Assembly: GCF_000730425.1 (NCBI RefSeq)
Contig: NZ_CP008896.1
Location: 744,001 to 808,000, forward strand
Direction of reading: 5' to 3'
DNA: 64,000 nucleotides
From: Pseudomonas fluorescens
GTDB lineage: Bacteria > Pseudomonadota > Gammaproteobacteria > Pseudomonadales > Pseudomonadaceae
A program made the position numbers and the translations under genes. The notes under the pieces were generated by a model that saw only the letters and a list, made by a program, of their open reading frames with translations, did not search any database and was not told the origin of the DNA. Each line of letters opens with the position of its first letter. Positions within the stretch are counted from its first letter, which is position 1. Positions 44,824 to 53,980 of this stretch are shown piece after piece.

Positions 44824-45867
44824 TTGCCCGACCTTCTACACGTAGGATCGCTATGGCATGTCCATGTCCTGTCAGCAACAGCAACAGCAACAGCAACAGC
44901 AATTGCTTATGGCTTGGGATCGACAGTATCCTTCCACCTGCAGCAACTGACCCACATCATGATTCTCGCCCTGGTCGCTCTCAGCCTCGACCTGTTGGTG
45001 GGCGTGACCGGCATGGTCAGCCTGGCCCAGGCGGCCTTCTTCGGCATCGCCGGCTACAGCCTGGTGTTGTTCGCCCCGGAGTTCGAGGCGGTGAACTTCT
45101 GGCTGGCGCTGCTGCTGTGCCTGGGCGTCAGCGCCGCAGCTGCGCTGCTGATGGGCCTGCTGATCATCCGCACCTCGGGCATCTTCTTCATCATGGCGAC
45201 CATCGCCTTCTCGCAGATGCTCTATTACCTGTTCCACGACTCGGCCTTCGCCGGCGGCTCGGACGGCATCTACCTGTTCCTCAAGCCCGAGGTGGCCATC
45301 GCCGGGGTGCATCTGCTCGACCTGGAGAACCCGCGCAGCCTGTTCTACCTGGTGCTCGGCTCCCTGGTGCTGGTCTATCTGCTGCTGCGCACCTTCCTGC
45401 GCGCGCCGTTCGGCCGGGTGCTGCTGGGCATCAAGCACAACGAGGAACGGGTCCGTTCCATGGGCTACAACCCGCTGTTCTACAAGCTGGCGGCCTTCGT
45501 CATTGCCGGCACCATCGCCGGCTACGCCGGCATGCTCTCGGCCACCCAATACGGTTTCGTCAGCCCCGACCAGGTCGGCTGGCAGCTCTCGGCCCACGCC
45601 CTGGTGATGGTCATCCTCGGTGGCATGGGCAGCCTGTTCGGCGCCATCTTCGGCGCCTTCGCCTTCGAGGGCCTGCACCATCTGTTCGCCGGCCTGACCC
45701 CGCACTGGGAGCTGCCCATGGGGCTGGTGGTCATCGCCATGGTTCTGTTGCTGCCGCGCGGTCTCGCCGGGTTGCTGCTGCAGCTCTGCGACCGGCGCAC
45801 AGCCACGGCCTGCGACGCAAGTACGGTATCCACCCCCGACGCGATGAAGAAGGAGGCCGGCGTATGA
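44824..45867 (+). CDS. livM: Branched-chain amino acid-type ABC permease LivM, altered N-terminus
   Basis: Inner-membrane permease of a LivFGHM-type importer. Homology starts at FHLQQLTHIMILALVALSLD (from about 44930) and runs through the conserved GMVSLAQAAFFGIAGY, LLLRTFLRAPFGRVLLGIKH and VMVILGGMGSLFGAIFGAF to the end. The first 35 codons are not LivM-like. They include a (CAGCAA)5 repeat read as Ala-Thr, and the frame can only start at TTG 44824 or at an internal codon. So the true start and first helix were probably lost when upstream DNA was replaced. livH and the binding protein gene are missing. It overlaps livG by 4 bp. Confidence 0.75.
   Translation: MPDLLHVGSLWHVHVLSATATATATAIAYGLGSTVSFHLQQLTHIMILALVALSLDLLVGVTGMVSLAQAAFFGIAGYSLVLFAPEFEAVNFWLALLLCLGVSAAAALLMGLLIIRTSGIFFIMATIAFSQMLYYLFHDSAFAGGSDGIYLFLKPEVAIAGVHLLDLENPRSLFYLVLGSLVLVYLLLRTFLRAPFGRVLLGIKHNEERVRSMGYNPLFYKLAAFVIAGTIAGYAGMLSATQYGFVSPDQVGWQLSAHALVMVILGGMGSLFGAIFGAFAFEGLHHLFAGLTPHWELPMGLVVIAMVLLLPRGLAGLLLQLCDRRTATACDASTVSTPDAMKKEAGV
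44873..44902 (+). repeat. Hexanucleotide tandem repeat (CAGCAA)5
   Basis: Five perfect CAGCAA units lie at the junction between AT-richer debris and the GC-rich liv operon. In-frame length changes of 6 bp would keep the livM frame open. Confidence 0.9.
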
Positions 45868-46622
45868 CCGCCCATGTTCTAGAAACCCGCGGACTGAGCA
45901 AGGCCTTCGGCGGCCTGCGTGCGGTCAACGACATTTCCCTGAGCGTGGCGCCCTGCGAGGTACACGCGATCATCGGCCCCAACGGCGCCGGCAAGAGCAC
46001 CATGGTCAATCTGCTGTCCGGCCATCTTCAGCCCAGCGCCGGGCAGATCCTCTTTCACGGCCGCGACATCACCGGCTTGGCGCCCAACCGGGTGTCGCAC
46101 CTGGGCATCGGCCGCAGCTTCCAGCGCACCAACATCTTTCCCAGCTTCACCTGCCTGGAAAACTGCTGGCTGGCGGCGCAGTCGCGGCTGAAGAACTCCT
46201 TTCGTTTCTTCCGCCGCTGCGAGGCCTATGTCGAGGTACGCGAGCGCGCCGAACGGGCGCTGGAGCTTTGCGGCCTGGCCGCCCACCGCGACACCCTGGC
46301 CGATGCCCTGAGTTATGGCGAGCAACGCCAACTGGAGATCGGCATGGTACTGGCCACCGAGCCGAGCTTCCTGCTGCTCGACGAACCCATGGCCGGCATG
46401 GGCAAGGACGAATCGGCGCGGGTGGTCGAACTGCTCGCCAGACTGTCGCAGCAGTACGCCATGGTCCTGGTCGAGCACGACATGGATGCGGTGTTCAGCA
46501 TCGCCCACCGTCTCACCGTGATGGTCAACGGCGAGCTGCTGGCCAGTGGCCCGCTGGACCAGGTGCGCAACGATCCGGCGGTACAGCAGGCCTATCTGGG
46601 CGACGGCGAGGAGCAATTCTGA
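45864..46622 (+). CDS. livG: ABC transporter ATP-binding protein LivG
   Basis: A 252-residue ATPase. Walker A is GPNGAGKST, the LivG-typical second segment is [20 protein letters not shown], the signature is [15 protein letters not shown] and Walker B is [11 protein letters not shown], with the H-loop in [20 protein letters not shown]. LivG subunits pair with LivF to energise import. ATG 45864 overlaps the livM stop and follows AAGGAGG. The signature LSYGEQR is normal for this subfamily. The substrate may be a branched amino acid or another carboxylate. Confidence 0.94.
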   Translation: MTAHVLETRGLSKAFGGLRAVNDISLSVAPCEVHAIIGPNGAGKSTMVNLLSGHLQPSAGQILFHGRDITGLAPNRVSHLGIGRSFQRTNIFPSFTCLENCWLAAQSRLKNSFRFFRRCEAYVEVRERAERALELCGLAAHRDTLADALSYGEQRQLEIGMVLATEPSFLLLDEPMAGMGKDESARVVELLARLSQQYAMVLVEHDMDAVFSIAHRLTVMVNGELLASGPLDQVRNDPAVQQAYLGDGEEQF

Positions 46623-47338
46623 TGAGCGCACAAGCCCTGGTGCAGGCCACCGGCCTGCACACCTATTACGGCAACAGTCATGTGCTGCATGGCGTCGACC
46701 TGCAGATCCAGCCGGGCGAGACCCTGGCGCTGATGGGCCGCAACGGCATGGGCAAGAGCACCACCATTCGCTCGTTGCTCGGCCTGACGCCGGCGCGCCG
46801 CGGCGAGGTGCTGATCCGCGGCGAGCGCTGCAGCGGCCGCGCCACCCACCAGATCATCCGCCGCGGTATCGGCTATGTGCCAGAGGGCCGCGGCATGTTC
46901 CCCAACCTGAGCGTGCGCGAGAGCCTGATCATGGCCGCCCGCCCGGGCCTGGACGGGCGCCGCGACTGGAACCTGGAGCGGGTGCTGGCGACCTTCCCGC
47001 GCCTGGCCGAGCGCTTCTCCCACCTGAGCGGCAACCTTTCCGGCGGCGAGCAGCAGATGGTCGCCATCGGCCGCGCGTTGCTGACCAACCCCGAACTGAT
47101 GATCCTCGACGAGGCCACCGAGGGCCTGGCGCCCTTGATCCGCAAGGAGATCTGGGACGTGATCCGCCTGATCAAGGCCAGCGGTATCGCCACTCTGGTG
47201 GTGGACAAGAACGTCAACGTGCTGCTCGACCTGACCGACCGCAGCATGATCATGGTCAAGGGACGGGTGGTGTTCGACGGGCCCAGCGTCGAGCTGAAGT
47301 GCCAGCCGCAGATCCTCCAGGAACATATTGGCCTGTGA
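46622..47338 (+). CDS. livF: ABC transporter ATP-binding protein LivF
   Basis: A 238-residue ATPase, partner of LivG. Walker A is GRNGMGKST, LivF signature segments are [40 protein letters not shown] and the Walker [14 protein letters not shown]; the H-loop has Asn-rich [10 protein letters not shown] in place of the more usual His (VEQN/VDKN variants are typical of LivF). ATG overlaps the livG stop (TGATG). The operon goes on into the chemotaxis gene after 17 bp. Confidence 0.94.
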   Translation: MSAQALVQATGLHTYYGNSHVLHGVDLQIQPGETLALMGRNGMGKSTTIRSLLGLTPARRGEVLIRGERCSGRATHQIIRRGIGYVPEGRGMFPNLSVRESLIMAARPGLDGRRDWNLERVLATFPRLAERFSHLSGNLSGGEQQMVAIGRALLTNPELMILDEATEGLAPLIRKEIWDVIRLIKASGIATLVVDKNVNVLLDLTDRSMIMVKGRVVFDGPSVELKCQPQILQEHIGL

Positions 47339-47355
47339 CGCCGGGGAGACTGACG

Positions 47356-48270
47356 ATGAACGAGAAGACCGACGCCCCTGCCCGAAACTGGCAGAAGCCG
47401 CTGGCGGCGTTGCTGCAAGCGACGGCGGCGCTGGCCGCAGCCGGCCTGCTGCTGTTGGACAGCGGCCTGCACGGCCCACTGGCGGCCCTGGCGCTGGCCG
47501 GCGTCGCCCTGGCCGGCCTGCTCTACCACAGGTTGCCGCCGATCCTGGTCGAGTTGCCGCCACCAGCGCCAGCGCCAGCGCCGCCACCGGCGCCTGAGCC
47601 TGAACCGCCGGTGCTGCTGGCGGCGCCTGCTCCCGAGCCGCCTTCCGACCCTGGCCTGCCGCTACGCGCACCCCTGGCGAAGTTGCTCGAGAGCATCCTG
47701 CGCACCGAGCAGGACATGCTCTTCGCCACTGAACTGGCGCGCGCGGGCGGAGAAAAGGTGCAGTTCAGCGCCGCCAGCATCCAGGCCTGCGAGGCGGCGA
47801 TCCGCGAGCTGGCCGGCTACATGGGCACCATCGATCAGGTATTCGACGAACTGTCGCAACAGTCGATGCGCATCGGCGCCATCGTCGGCAGCATCCAGGA
47901 CATCGCCAAGCAGACCAACCTGCTGGCGCTCAACGCGGCCATCGAGGCGGCCCGCGCCGGTGAGCATGGCCGCGGCTTCGCCGTAGTCGCCGACGAAGTG
48001 CGTCACCTGGCCCAGCGCGCCAACGAGTCCAGCGGCGAGATCCAGCAGATCGCCGGCAGCCTGCAGAAGTCGGCGCAGGAGGCGCGGACGGGAGTCGAAC
48101 ACATCGGCCAGTCCACCAGCACCGGCCTGGAGAAGTCCGCCGCGGCCCTGGGCGCCATGGCAGAGATGCGTGCCGGCGCCGCGGTGCGGCTGGAGACGGT
48201 CGAGCGCATCGTTCGGCGCCTGAATGAGCAGCGCACCTTGACCCAGGACATGGTCGAGCTGCTGGGTTAG
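47356..48270 (+). CDS. Small methyl-accepting chemotaxis-like transducer
   Basis: A 304-residue protein. Two close hydrophobic segments (residues about 18-38 and 41-58) form a membrane hairpin without a periplasmic ligand domain. A Pro/Ala-rich linker (about 65-105) follows, then a shortened MCP signalling domain whose tip reads [20 protein letters not shown] and continues [20 protein letters not shown]. There is no HAMP domain. Co-transcribed with livMGF (17-bp gap), so it may sense the transported substrate through the transporter or an absent binding protein. CheA/CheW docking should be possible since the tip is intact. Confidence 0.88.
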   Translation: MNEKTDAPARNWQKPLAALLQATAALAAAGLLLLDSGLHGPLAALALAGVALAGLLYHRLPPILVELPPPAPAPAPPPAPEPEPPVLLAAPAPEPPSDPGLPLRAPLAKLLESILRTEQDMLFATELARAGGEKVQFSAASIQACEAAIRELAGYMGTIDQVFDELSQQSMRIGAIVGSIQDIAKQTNLLALNAAIEAARAGEHGRGFAVVADEVRHLAQRANESSGEIQQIAGSLQKSAQEARTGVEHIGQSTSTGLEKSAAALGAMAEMRAGAAVRLETVERIVRRLNEQRTLTQDMVELLG

Positions 48271-48309
48271 CGGGCTATCGCTGAAGTGGGCACCTTGCGA
48301 CCCCATCGT

Positions 48310-48420
48310 TGTGACGCAGTCTTCGTCAGCCGATTCGACTGGCTGTGGAATCACGATCTGCAGCAAGACCTGAACTTGGCCTACAGCCGTTTAGGCTGGA
48401 AAGCGGCCCTGGCCGCATGA
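48310..48420 (+). pseudogene. C-terminal relic of a second salicylate hydroxylase (nahG-like)
   Basis: Thirty-six codons and a stop read VFVSRFDWLWNHDLQQDLNL, then AYSRLGWKAALAA. The intact nahG at 55.0-56.3 kb ends with the clearly related SRFDWLWNHDLDADVRDARA and RLGWTALSHCA. The relic is diverged, so it is not a fresh duplicate. It lies between the liv/MCP operon and the salicylaldehyde dehydrogenase gene, suggesting that an older sal/nah operon was broken here. Confidence 0.75.
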
Positions 48421-48638
48421 CTCCGCCATTGCCGTGGACGTGATGCCTTCTCGCCTGGAGTTGGCTCGCAGGGTGGGCACAACGCCCATCTTCAATAGCC
48501 GGGTAGCAGATCCGGCTACGCGTAGTCGCGCAATCACTGACGCAGCTGCGCAGCGCAGTCCCATTCTGCGTATGCCCGGAGCTGCCGACTGAATGCGGTC
48601 GCGTCACACAATTTTCCTACTGTCTAAAAGGTCTAGAA

Positions 48639-50090
48639 ATGAGTGCACAACTGGTAATCGACAATATCAAGCTGGACGCTACCGGAGGCAAGACGATCCA
48701 ACGGCTTGACCCTGTGTCCGCCAAACTGGTCAGCACTGCGGCTGCCTGCACCCTGGAAGACGCAAAACGGCTCGCGGCCTCATCCGAGCGAGCATTCCGC
48801 AAATGGTCCAAGACCGGACCGACCGAGCGGCGTCGTCTCCTGCTCGCAGCAGCGGATGTCCTCGAGGCCAAGATGTCGGAATTCTGCCGGATCATGGCTG
48901 AGGAAATTGGCGCATCGCAGCTCTGGGCGCAGTTCAACGTAGGTGCATCGGCGAATCTGCTGCGCGAGGCTGCAGCGCTCACTACTCAAATCAAGGGTGA
49001 GACGATTCCAACCGATAAGCTTGGCGCTTTCTCGTTGACGCTTCGCCAGCCGGTGGGCACCGTGCTGAGCATTGTGCCGTGGAATGGGCCGGTGATCCTG
49101 GGGGCTCGCGCTATCGCGTATCCGCTGGCGTGCGGCAATACCGTGATCTTCAAAGGCTCGGAAAACAGTCCTCGCACTCATGCCCTTGTGGCCGATGCCT
49201 TCATTGAGGCAGGCCTGCCGGCGGGTGTGCTCAATTTCCTGATTACCGCGCCCGAAGACGCATCGGCTGTCACCGAAGCGTTGGTGGCCCACGATACCGT
49301 GCGCCGGGTCAACTTCACGGGCTCCACCAAGGTCGGCCGCATGATCGCCGAAACCTGTGCGTCCCATCTCAAGCGCTGTTTGTTGGAGTTGGGTGGCAAG
49401 GCTCCTTTCGTAGTGCTGGAGGATGCCGATATCGACGGCGCAGTGAATGCCGCAGTATTCGGCTCGTTCCTGTATCAAGGGCAAATCTGCATGTCGACCG
49501 AGCGTTTCGTGGTCGATCAGCGTGTTGCCGACGAATTCGTGAGTAAGTTTTCCGAGCGAATCGGCAAACTGGAGCTTGGCGACCCCACCGCATCTCCGAC
49601 CTGCGTAGTCGGACCGGTCATCGCCCAGGGCTCGGTAAAGCGGATCAACCATCTGATCGAAGATGCGCTCGGCAAAGGGGCTGTCATCGCCGCGGGCGGT
49701 ATCGCCGACAGTGCCTTGATGCAGCCCACGCTAGTCGACCGCGTGACCAAGGACATGGAAATCTACGACGAGGAAACCTTTGGTCCTATTACCACGATCG
49801 TTCGTGTCGACGGGGCAGAGGAGGCGTTGGAAGTGGCCAATGACACGGCTTATGGCCTCTCATCTGCAATTTTCAGCGCCAATGTCTCCAAAGCGCTTGA
49901 GCTGGCAAGTCGGTTGGATGCAGGTTGTGTCCACATCAACGGCGCCACCGTACAAAACGAAGCGCAGGCCCCCTATGGTGGTATGAAGCAGAGTGGATAC
50001 GGCCGTTTCGATGGAAGCGCTGTGATTGACGAGTTCACAGAAATCAAGTGGGTCACTGTTGAGCCATCTGATCAGCCTTATCCCTTCTGA
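48639..50090 (+). CDS. nahF: Salicylaldehyde dehydrogenase-like aldehyde dehydrogenase
   Basis: A 483-residue NAD-dependent aromatic aldehyde dehydrogenase. Catalytic Cys284 is in LYQGQICMSTER, Glu250 in LLELGGKAPF and Asn149 in IVPWNGPVILGARAIAYPL. Characteristic NahF-like parts are VGASANLLREAAALTTQIKG, the C-terminal VHINGATVQNEAQAPYGGMK and GYGRFDGSAVIDEFTEIKW. It would turn salicylaldehyde (or benzaldehyde/vanillin-like aldehydes) into the acid, feeding NahG. It stands alone; its promoter would be in the 220 bp after the nahG relic. Confidence 0.85.
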   Translation: MSAQLVIDNIKLDATGGKTIQRLDPVSAKLVSTAAACTLEDAKRLAASSERAFRKWSKTGPTERRRLLLAAADVLEAKMSEFCRIMAEEIGASQLWAQFNVGASANLLREAAALTTQIKGETIPTDKLGAFSLTLRQPVGTVLSIVPWNGPVILGARAIAYPLACGNTVIFKGSENSPRTHALVADAFIEAGLPAGVLNFLITAPEDASAVTEALVAHDTVRRVNFTGSTKVGRMIAETCASHLKRCLLELGGKAPFVVLEDADIDGAVNAAVFGSFLYQGQICMSTERFVVDQRVADEFVSKFSERIGKLELGDPTASPTCVVGPVIAQGSVKRINHLIEDALGKGAVIAAGGIADSALMQPTLVDRVTKDMEIYDEETFGPITTIVRVDGAEEALEVANDTAYGLSSAIFSANVSKALELASRLDAGCVHINGATVQNEAQAPYGGMKQSGYGRFDGSAVIDEFTEIKWVTVEPSDQPYPF

Positions 50091-50312
50091 TGTTTCGGGG
50101 CCGGCGGAGCAAGTGGATTCGCCGGTTCACGCGCGTTCGCATCATTTCTCCCAGATGATCGTAAAACGCTCGGATCCACGGCCAAGCGCGTCTTGCCGCG
50201 AAAGTGTTGCACGCGTGATAACAAATTGTAGCGGTGCGCGGTCGCCGGCTTTGTGTACGAGCAGGAAAAACGCGCGCTGATCTGACAATCGCCGTGGCCG
50301 CAGCTGTTGGCT

Positions 50313-51389
50313 TCAATGGCTGCTGTGGCGAGTAGTGACAAAGCGGTTGAGCAAGCGGTGCACCATGAACACGACGAACAGGGTCAACAGCACCGAGACA
50401 CACACCGAACTCAGCCGGTAGAGGGTCGCAAATATGATGTCGTGGCTGGGCGTAAGCGACTGGCCGAACAGGATGGCCAGGGTGGTCAAAGCGCCGAAGC
50501 CGACGCCGGGCACCCCCTTTTCCAGCATGTGCCAGCGCGCGCAGACCATGGCGGCGATCCATAGCAGCAGGGCGACCAGCGGCAGTAGGTCGTGGTGATC
50601 ATAGAGCAGCAGCATGATCAGCAGGGCAATCACGCAGCCGAGCAGGGTGCCATGCGCACGGGTACGGCCGGCGAAGCGTGAGCCGTTCCAGTGCATGGGA
50701 AACAACAGCAGGATGCTGGCGACCTGAGCCGACAGCGAGTCCTGCAGATCCAGGCACTGGAATACGCTGAACGACAGCGTCGCCACCGTTGCCCCGAGCA
50801 GTGCCTCGTGGCGCCGACTGGCGCGGTCTTTGGGCGGCGGCGTGCGTGCGGGGCGCGGCTCGCAGTCGGGAAACAGGTAGAACATCAGCACGGCGATCGC
50901 TGCGGCCAGCACGATGGCCAGGCCATTGCTCCCAAGCATGGCGATGACGTCGGTGTGCGGGTAGCTGGCGAAGTTCAGCTGGATCGACAGAAATACTGCG
51001 CCGAGGGCGCCGAACAGGAAGTTCGGGCCGCTGGCCATCAGCGCGAAACGGTAGAGAAACAGCAAGAACACCAGCGGAATCATCAGCAGCGGTCGGCCGC
51101 CGAACAGACCGTAGAGCAACGCGACCTCCAGGCTGACGACCAGTCCCTGGGTGAAGAACTGGCGCATCAGGTGGGCAGTCAGGCGCGGCACCAGGCCGAG
51201 CAGTAGCATCGGATAGACGCAGAAGAAGGCACCGTACTGCAGGTCGAACAGCTTGCACAGGACAAAGGCCAGACTGCCGCCAGTGGCGATGCGCAGACAC
51301 TGGCGCAGGTCGTTCTTGCCCAGTGACAAACGGGGCGCTGTGGCCCTTTCGGCAAGTGTGTGTGCCGCCGCGGAGGGTTCAGTAGACAT
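50313..51389 (-). CDS. DUF2955/FUSC-type inner-membrane exporter component
   Basis: A 358-residue membrane protein with about ten transmembrane helices in two halves separated by a cytoplasmic basic linker (FPDCEPRPARTPPPKDRASR). It resembles DUF2955/FUSC proteins of the aromatic acid exporter type, which work with a periplasmic adaptor. It overlaps the preceding HlyD-type gene by 11 bp, so both are translated together. With salicylate genes on both sides, it may export salicylate or related acids when they reach toxic levels. Substrate inferred. Confidence 0.82.
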   Translation of the reverse strand: MSTEPSAAAHTLAERATAPRLSLGKNDLRQCLRIATGGSLAFVLCKLFDLQYGAFFCVYPMLLLGLVPRLTAHLMRQFFTQGLVVSLEVALLYGLFGGRPLLMIPLVFLLFLYRFALMASGPNFLFGALGAVFLSIQLNFASYPHTDVIAMLGSNGLAIVLAAAIAVLMFYLFPDCEPRPARTPPPKDRASRRHEALLGATVATLSFSVFQCLDLQDSLSAQVASILLLFPMHWNGSRFAGRTRAHGTLLGCVIALLIMLLLYDHHDLLPLVALLLWIAAMVCARWHMLEKGVPGVGFGALTTLAILFGQSLTPSHDIIFATLYRLSSVCVSVLLTLFVVFMVHRLLNRFVTTRHSSH

Positions 51390-52440
51390 AGTGCAACCAA
51401 CTGATCAGGCGGATCTGCAGCGTAGCGGCGAGGTTCACCAGCGGGTTGTCGAAGGGCTTCAGCTGAACCGTGGCCTTAGCCCCGGTGGGCAGCAGGAACG
51501 GCAGCTCTTCATCGAGTGCCAGGTGCACGCGTTGTCGTTGCGCGTCGCGAACCCAGCGCTCGGATTGCGCGGGCGTTGCCAGCTCGCCGTTGGCATCGAT
51601 CTGGCCTTCCCGGACTCCGGCGTCGAAATGACTGACCCGGGCGCTGAACAGCTCGCCTGGACGGGCGTCGAATACGACCACGGCTGGGGTGTCGACGCCG
51701 ATGTAGCGCAGGGACTTCTCGCGGAAGTCGGCGATGATGTCCAGGCGGTCCTCGACCAGAGCGGCCACCGGCGTTCCTGCCGCGACGAAGGTGCCGGGGG
51801 TGAGCTGCAGGTTGCTGAGCACGCCGCCACGTTCGGCGCGAACCTCGCTGTAGTCCCGCTGCAGGTGCGCCCGGAGCAGTGCATTGCGGGCTTGGCGTAG
51901 CCGTAGATTGGCACCGTCGGCGCCGCCGCGACGGGCCTGCAGTTCACGGACTCTGGCCTGCGCCGTACGCAGTTGGGCCTGGGCCATCAGATGCTGCGCT
52001 TCGGCCGCATCGTAGGCCTGGCGCGAGACATGCTGGCGTTCGAGCAGGCGCGACAGGCGTAGGGCCTGAGCGCCCGACTCGTTCGACTTGGCTTGGGCCG
52101 CGCTGACCTCGGCACGGGCGGCGGCCAGCAGGGCATCGAGTTCAGTGTTGTCCTGGTGTGCCTGTTCGAGCGCCAACTCGGCCCGCTGCACCTCCAGCTC
52201 GAATGGCTGCGGATCGAGGCGAAACAGTAACTGGCCAGGTTGTACGTACTGGTTATTGCTCACCGCCAGCTCACTGACCTGGCCTGCGACCCGCGGCGCG
52301 ACCTTCAGTACCGGTCGGGTCAACTGCGCCTGTGGTGTCAACGGCATGCTCAGGTCGGCGGTTAGGAAGTAGATGAAGCAACAGGCTAGGGCCGAGATAG
52401 CGATTTGAACCCAGCGGGCAAATCGTTGATCGGGAGTCAT
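51379..52440 (-). CDS. HlyD/EmrA-type periplasmic adaptor (membrane fusion protein)
   Basis: A 353-residue membrane fusion protein. One N-terminal transmembrane helix (residues about 8-28) is followed by the lipoyl half-motif APRVAGQVSELAVSNNQYVQ, PGQLLFRLDPQPFELEVQRA, a long coiled coil (about 80-185, Ala/Gln/Glu-rich) and the second lipoyl half and beta-barrel (VRAERGGVLSNLQLTPGTFV). ATG 52440 gives a normal start; upstream 92 codons of the open frame are not conserved. First gene of an exporter operon with the DUF2955 protein, divergent from a LysR gene. Confidence 0.88.
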   Translation of the reverse strand: MTPDQRFARWVQIAISALACCFIYFLTADLSMPLTPQAQLTRPVLKVAPRVAGQVSELAVSNNQYVQPGQLLFRLDPQPFELEVQRAELALEQAHQDNTELDALLAAARAEVSAAQAKSNESGAQALRLSRLLERQHVSRQAYDAAEAQHLMAQAQLRTAQARVRELQARRGGADGANLRLRQARNALLRAHLQRDYSEVRAERGGVLSNLQLTPGTFVAAGTPVAALVEDRLDIIADFREKSLRYIGVDTPAVVVFDARPGELFSARVSHFDAGVREGQIDANGELATPAQSERWVRDAQRQRVHLALDEELPFLLPTGAKATVQLKPFDNPLVNLAATLQIRLISWLHYVY

Positions 52441-52587
52441 GAATACCTCGGTTAAGCAAAGCGTCGGGGGACGGGCGCACGCTGGAAAGTCCGGGCCGGC
52501 CCGCGAAGGCGGCAGTATATTTCCCATGCTTTCATGCAAAAATAGCCGTCTTATGCAAAGAACACTTACTAAATAGGTAACAGTCAG

Positions 52588-53523
52588 ATGGATGTTTTTC
52601 AGGCAATGCGGGTGTTTACTCGCGTGGTGGACGCGGGCACCTTCACGGCTGCTGCACAGACGCTGGGCTTGTCCACCGCGCAGGTGTCGCGGCAGGTGTC
52701 CGAACTCGAAAGTCATCTGCAGGCACGCCTACTGCAACGTACCACCCGCCGGCTGGGGCTGACCGAGGTAGGCAGCCGTTACCTGGAGCGCTGTCGGCAT
52801 ATTCTCAGCGAGCTGGAAGACGCTGGCGCCGAGGCCGGTGGTGCCTACCTGATGCCCAGGGGGCGCCTGCGGGTGCACGCGATCACCGGTTTGGGCACCC
52901 ATCTACTTGCACCCTTGGCCGCCCGCTATAGCGAGCTCTACCCGGAAGTGAACCTTGAGCTGACGCTCTCCCAGCGCCACCCTGACCTGCTCGAGGAGGG
53001 GCAGGATGTGGTCATTACTCTGGCCCGGGAGTTGCCCGACTCCGAACTGGTCGCTCAACTGCTCGGCACTACCTACAGCGTGGTCTGTGCGGCGCCGAGC
53101 TACCTGGGGCAGCACGGTATTCCGATGACTCTCGACGAGCTGAGCCAGCATCGCTGCCTGCGCCTGCTCGACCCGGTTTTTGGCGACAGCTGGACCTTTA
53201 CCGACAACGGCGTCGAGCGGGCGATCCGTCTGGGAGAAACATTTCAGGTCAACGTCGCCGAGGCGATGGCCCAGGCGGCAGGAGAGGGTATGGGTATTTG
53301 CGTACTGCCGGACCTGATAGCGGCCAAGGCCTTCGCACAGGGCCGACTGGTACGCCTGCTGGCCGAACATCGCCTGCACGAGCGGGGTATCTATGCGCTG
53401 TACCCGTCGCGGCGCTTTCTCGATGCCAAGGTGAGAACCTGGGTGGAGTTCCTCAAGGAGCAATTACCCCTGGTATTCCGCGGTAATCGAACCCTGGTGG
53501 AAAACCCCACCTATTGGGCGTGA
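52588..53523 (+). CDS. LysR-family regulator of the exporter operon
   Basis: A 311-residue LysR protein: HTH in residues about 1-60 (GTFTAAAQTLGLSTAQVSRQ, RLLQRTTRRLGLTEVGSRYL), effector domain about 90-295 (VHAITGLGTHLLAPLAARYS, AAPSYLGQHGIPMTL, GIYALYPSRRFLDAKVRTWV). This is the AaeR/CrgA-like subgroup often divergent from aromatic acid efflux genes. The 147-bp gap to the HlyD gene contains no obvious other gene; this regulator probably controls the exporter and itself. Confidence 0.9.
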   Translation: MDVFQAMRVFTRVVDAGTFTAAAQTLGLSTAQVSRQVSELESHLQARLLQRTTRRLGLTEVGSRYLERCRHILSELEDAGAEAGGAYLMPRGRLRVHAITGLGTHLLAPLAARYSELYPEVNLELTLSQRHPDLLEEGQDVVITLARELPDSELVAQLLGTTYSVVCAAPSYLGQHGIPMTLDELSQHRCLRLLDPVFGDSWTFTDNGVERAIRLGETFQVNVAEAMAQAAGEGMGICVLPDLIAAKAFAQGRLVRLLAEHRLHERGIYALYPSRRFLDAKVRTWVEFLKEQLPLVFRGNRTLVENPTYWA

Positions 53524-53679
53524 CCCTGGGAGCAAACCGGTGTGGCCAGGGTTGATGCCCTGTCGCTTAGCGCTCTTCGATTATTACGCTAAAGGCAAAA
53601 CTACCTTGCCTGGAGTTCGCTGTTTCTTGCCGGAACCACTCCTTAAGCTGATGCTCATCGAGTCATTACGAGGTGCAGC

Positions 53680-53907
53680 ATGAAAGCAAGATACTGGATG
53701 ATCGGCGTGACACTTGTCGCTCAGTGGGCAGTCGCCGACGATGCGCAGCCATACCATTATGGCCAGGCCATGGATGTCGCCAGGGTCATTTCGATCGAGA
53801 TGCCTCAGGGCTGTGAGGTGGGCGAGGCGACCATGGTCTATGAGGATTCACACGGCGAGATCCATACCCTGGTGTATCTGCGCCAGGGCGAGAGCTGCGT
53901 GTATTGA
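53680..53907 (+). CDS. DUF2790 periplasmic protein
   Basis: A 75-residue protein with a cleavable signal (MKARYWMIGVTLVAQWAVA, cleavage near residue 19) and a short conserved region: YHYGQAMDVARVISIEMPQG then CEVGEATMVYEDSHGEIHTL and VYLRQGESC. Two Cys may form a disulfide. DUF2790 proteins are small, abundant in Pseudomonas, and of unknown function; some are metal or stress induced. GAGGTGC precedes the ATG. It stands alone between two regulator genes. Confidence 0.88.
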   Translation: MKARYWMIGVTLVAQWAVADDAQPYHYGQAMDVARVISIEMPQGCEVGEATMVYEDSHGEIHTLVYLRQGESCVY

Positions 53908-53980
53908 GTCCGTCGCAGGACTCGGCAGTCAGCCCGATCCCTCATGGCAGGCAATGGGCTGTCAGGCACTTCGGGCGCCG

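Noticed and set aside
44873..44902. Tandem CAGCAA units considered as CRISPR-like or as a Gln-repeat protein
   Set aside because: Units are 6 bp without spacers, so not CRISPR; the Gln frame ends soon after the repeat.
44853..46622. Single 589-codon frame running through livM and livG
   Set aside because: Only its last 252 codons (livG) are real; the earlier part is livM read out of frame, with an Arg/Pro/Gly-rich composition.
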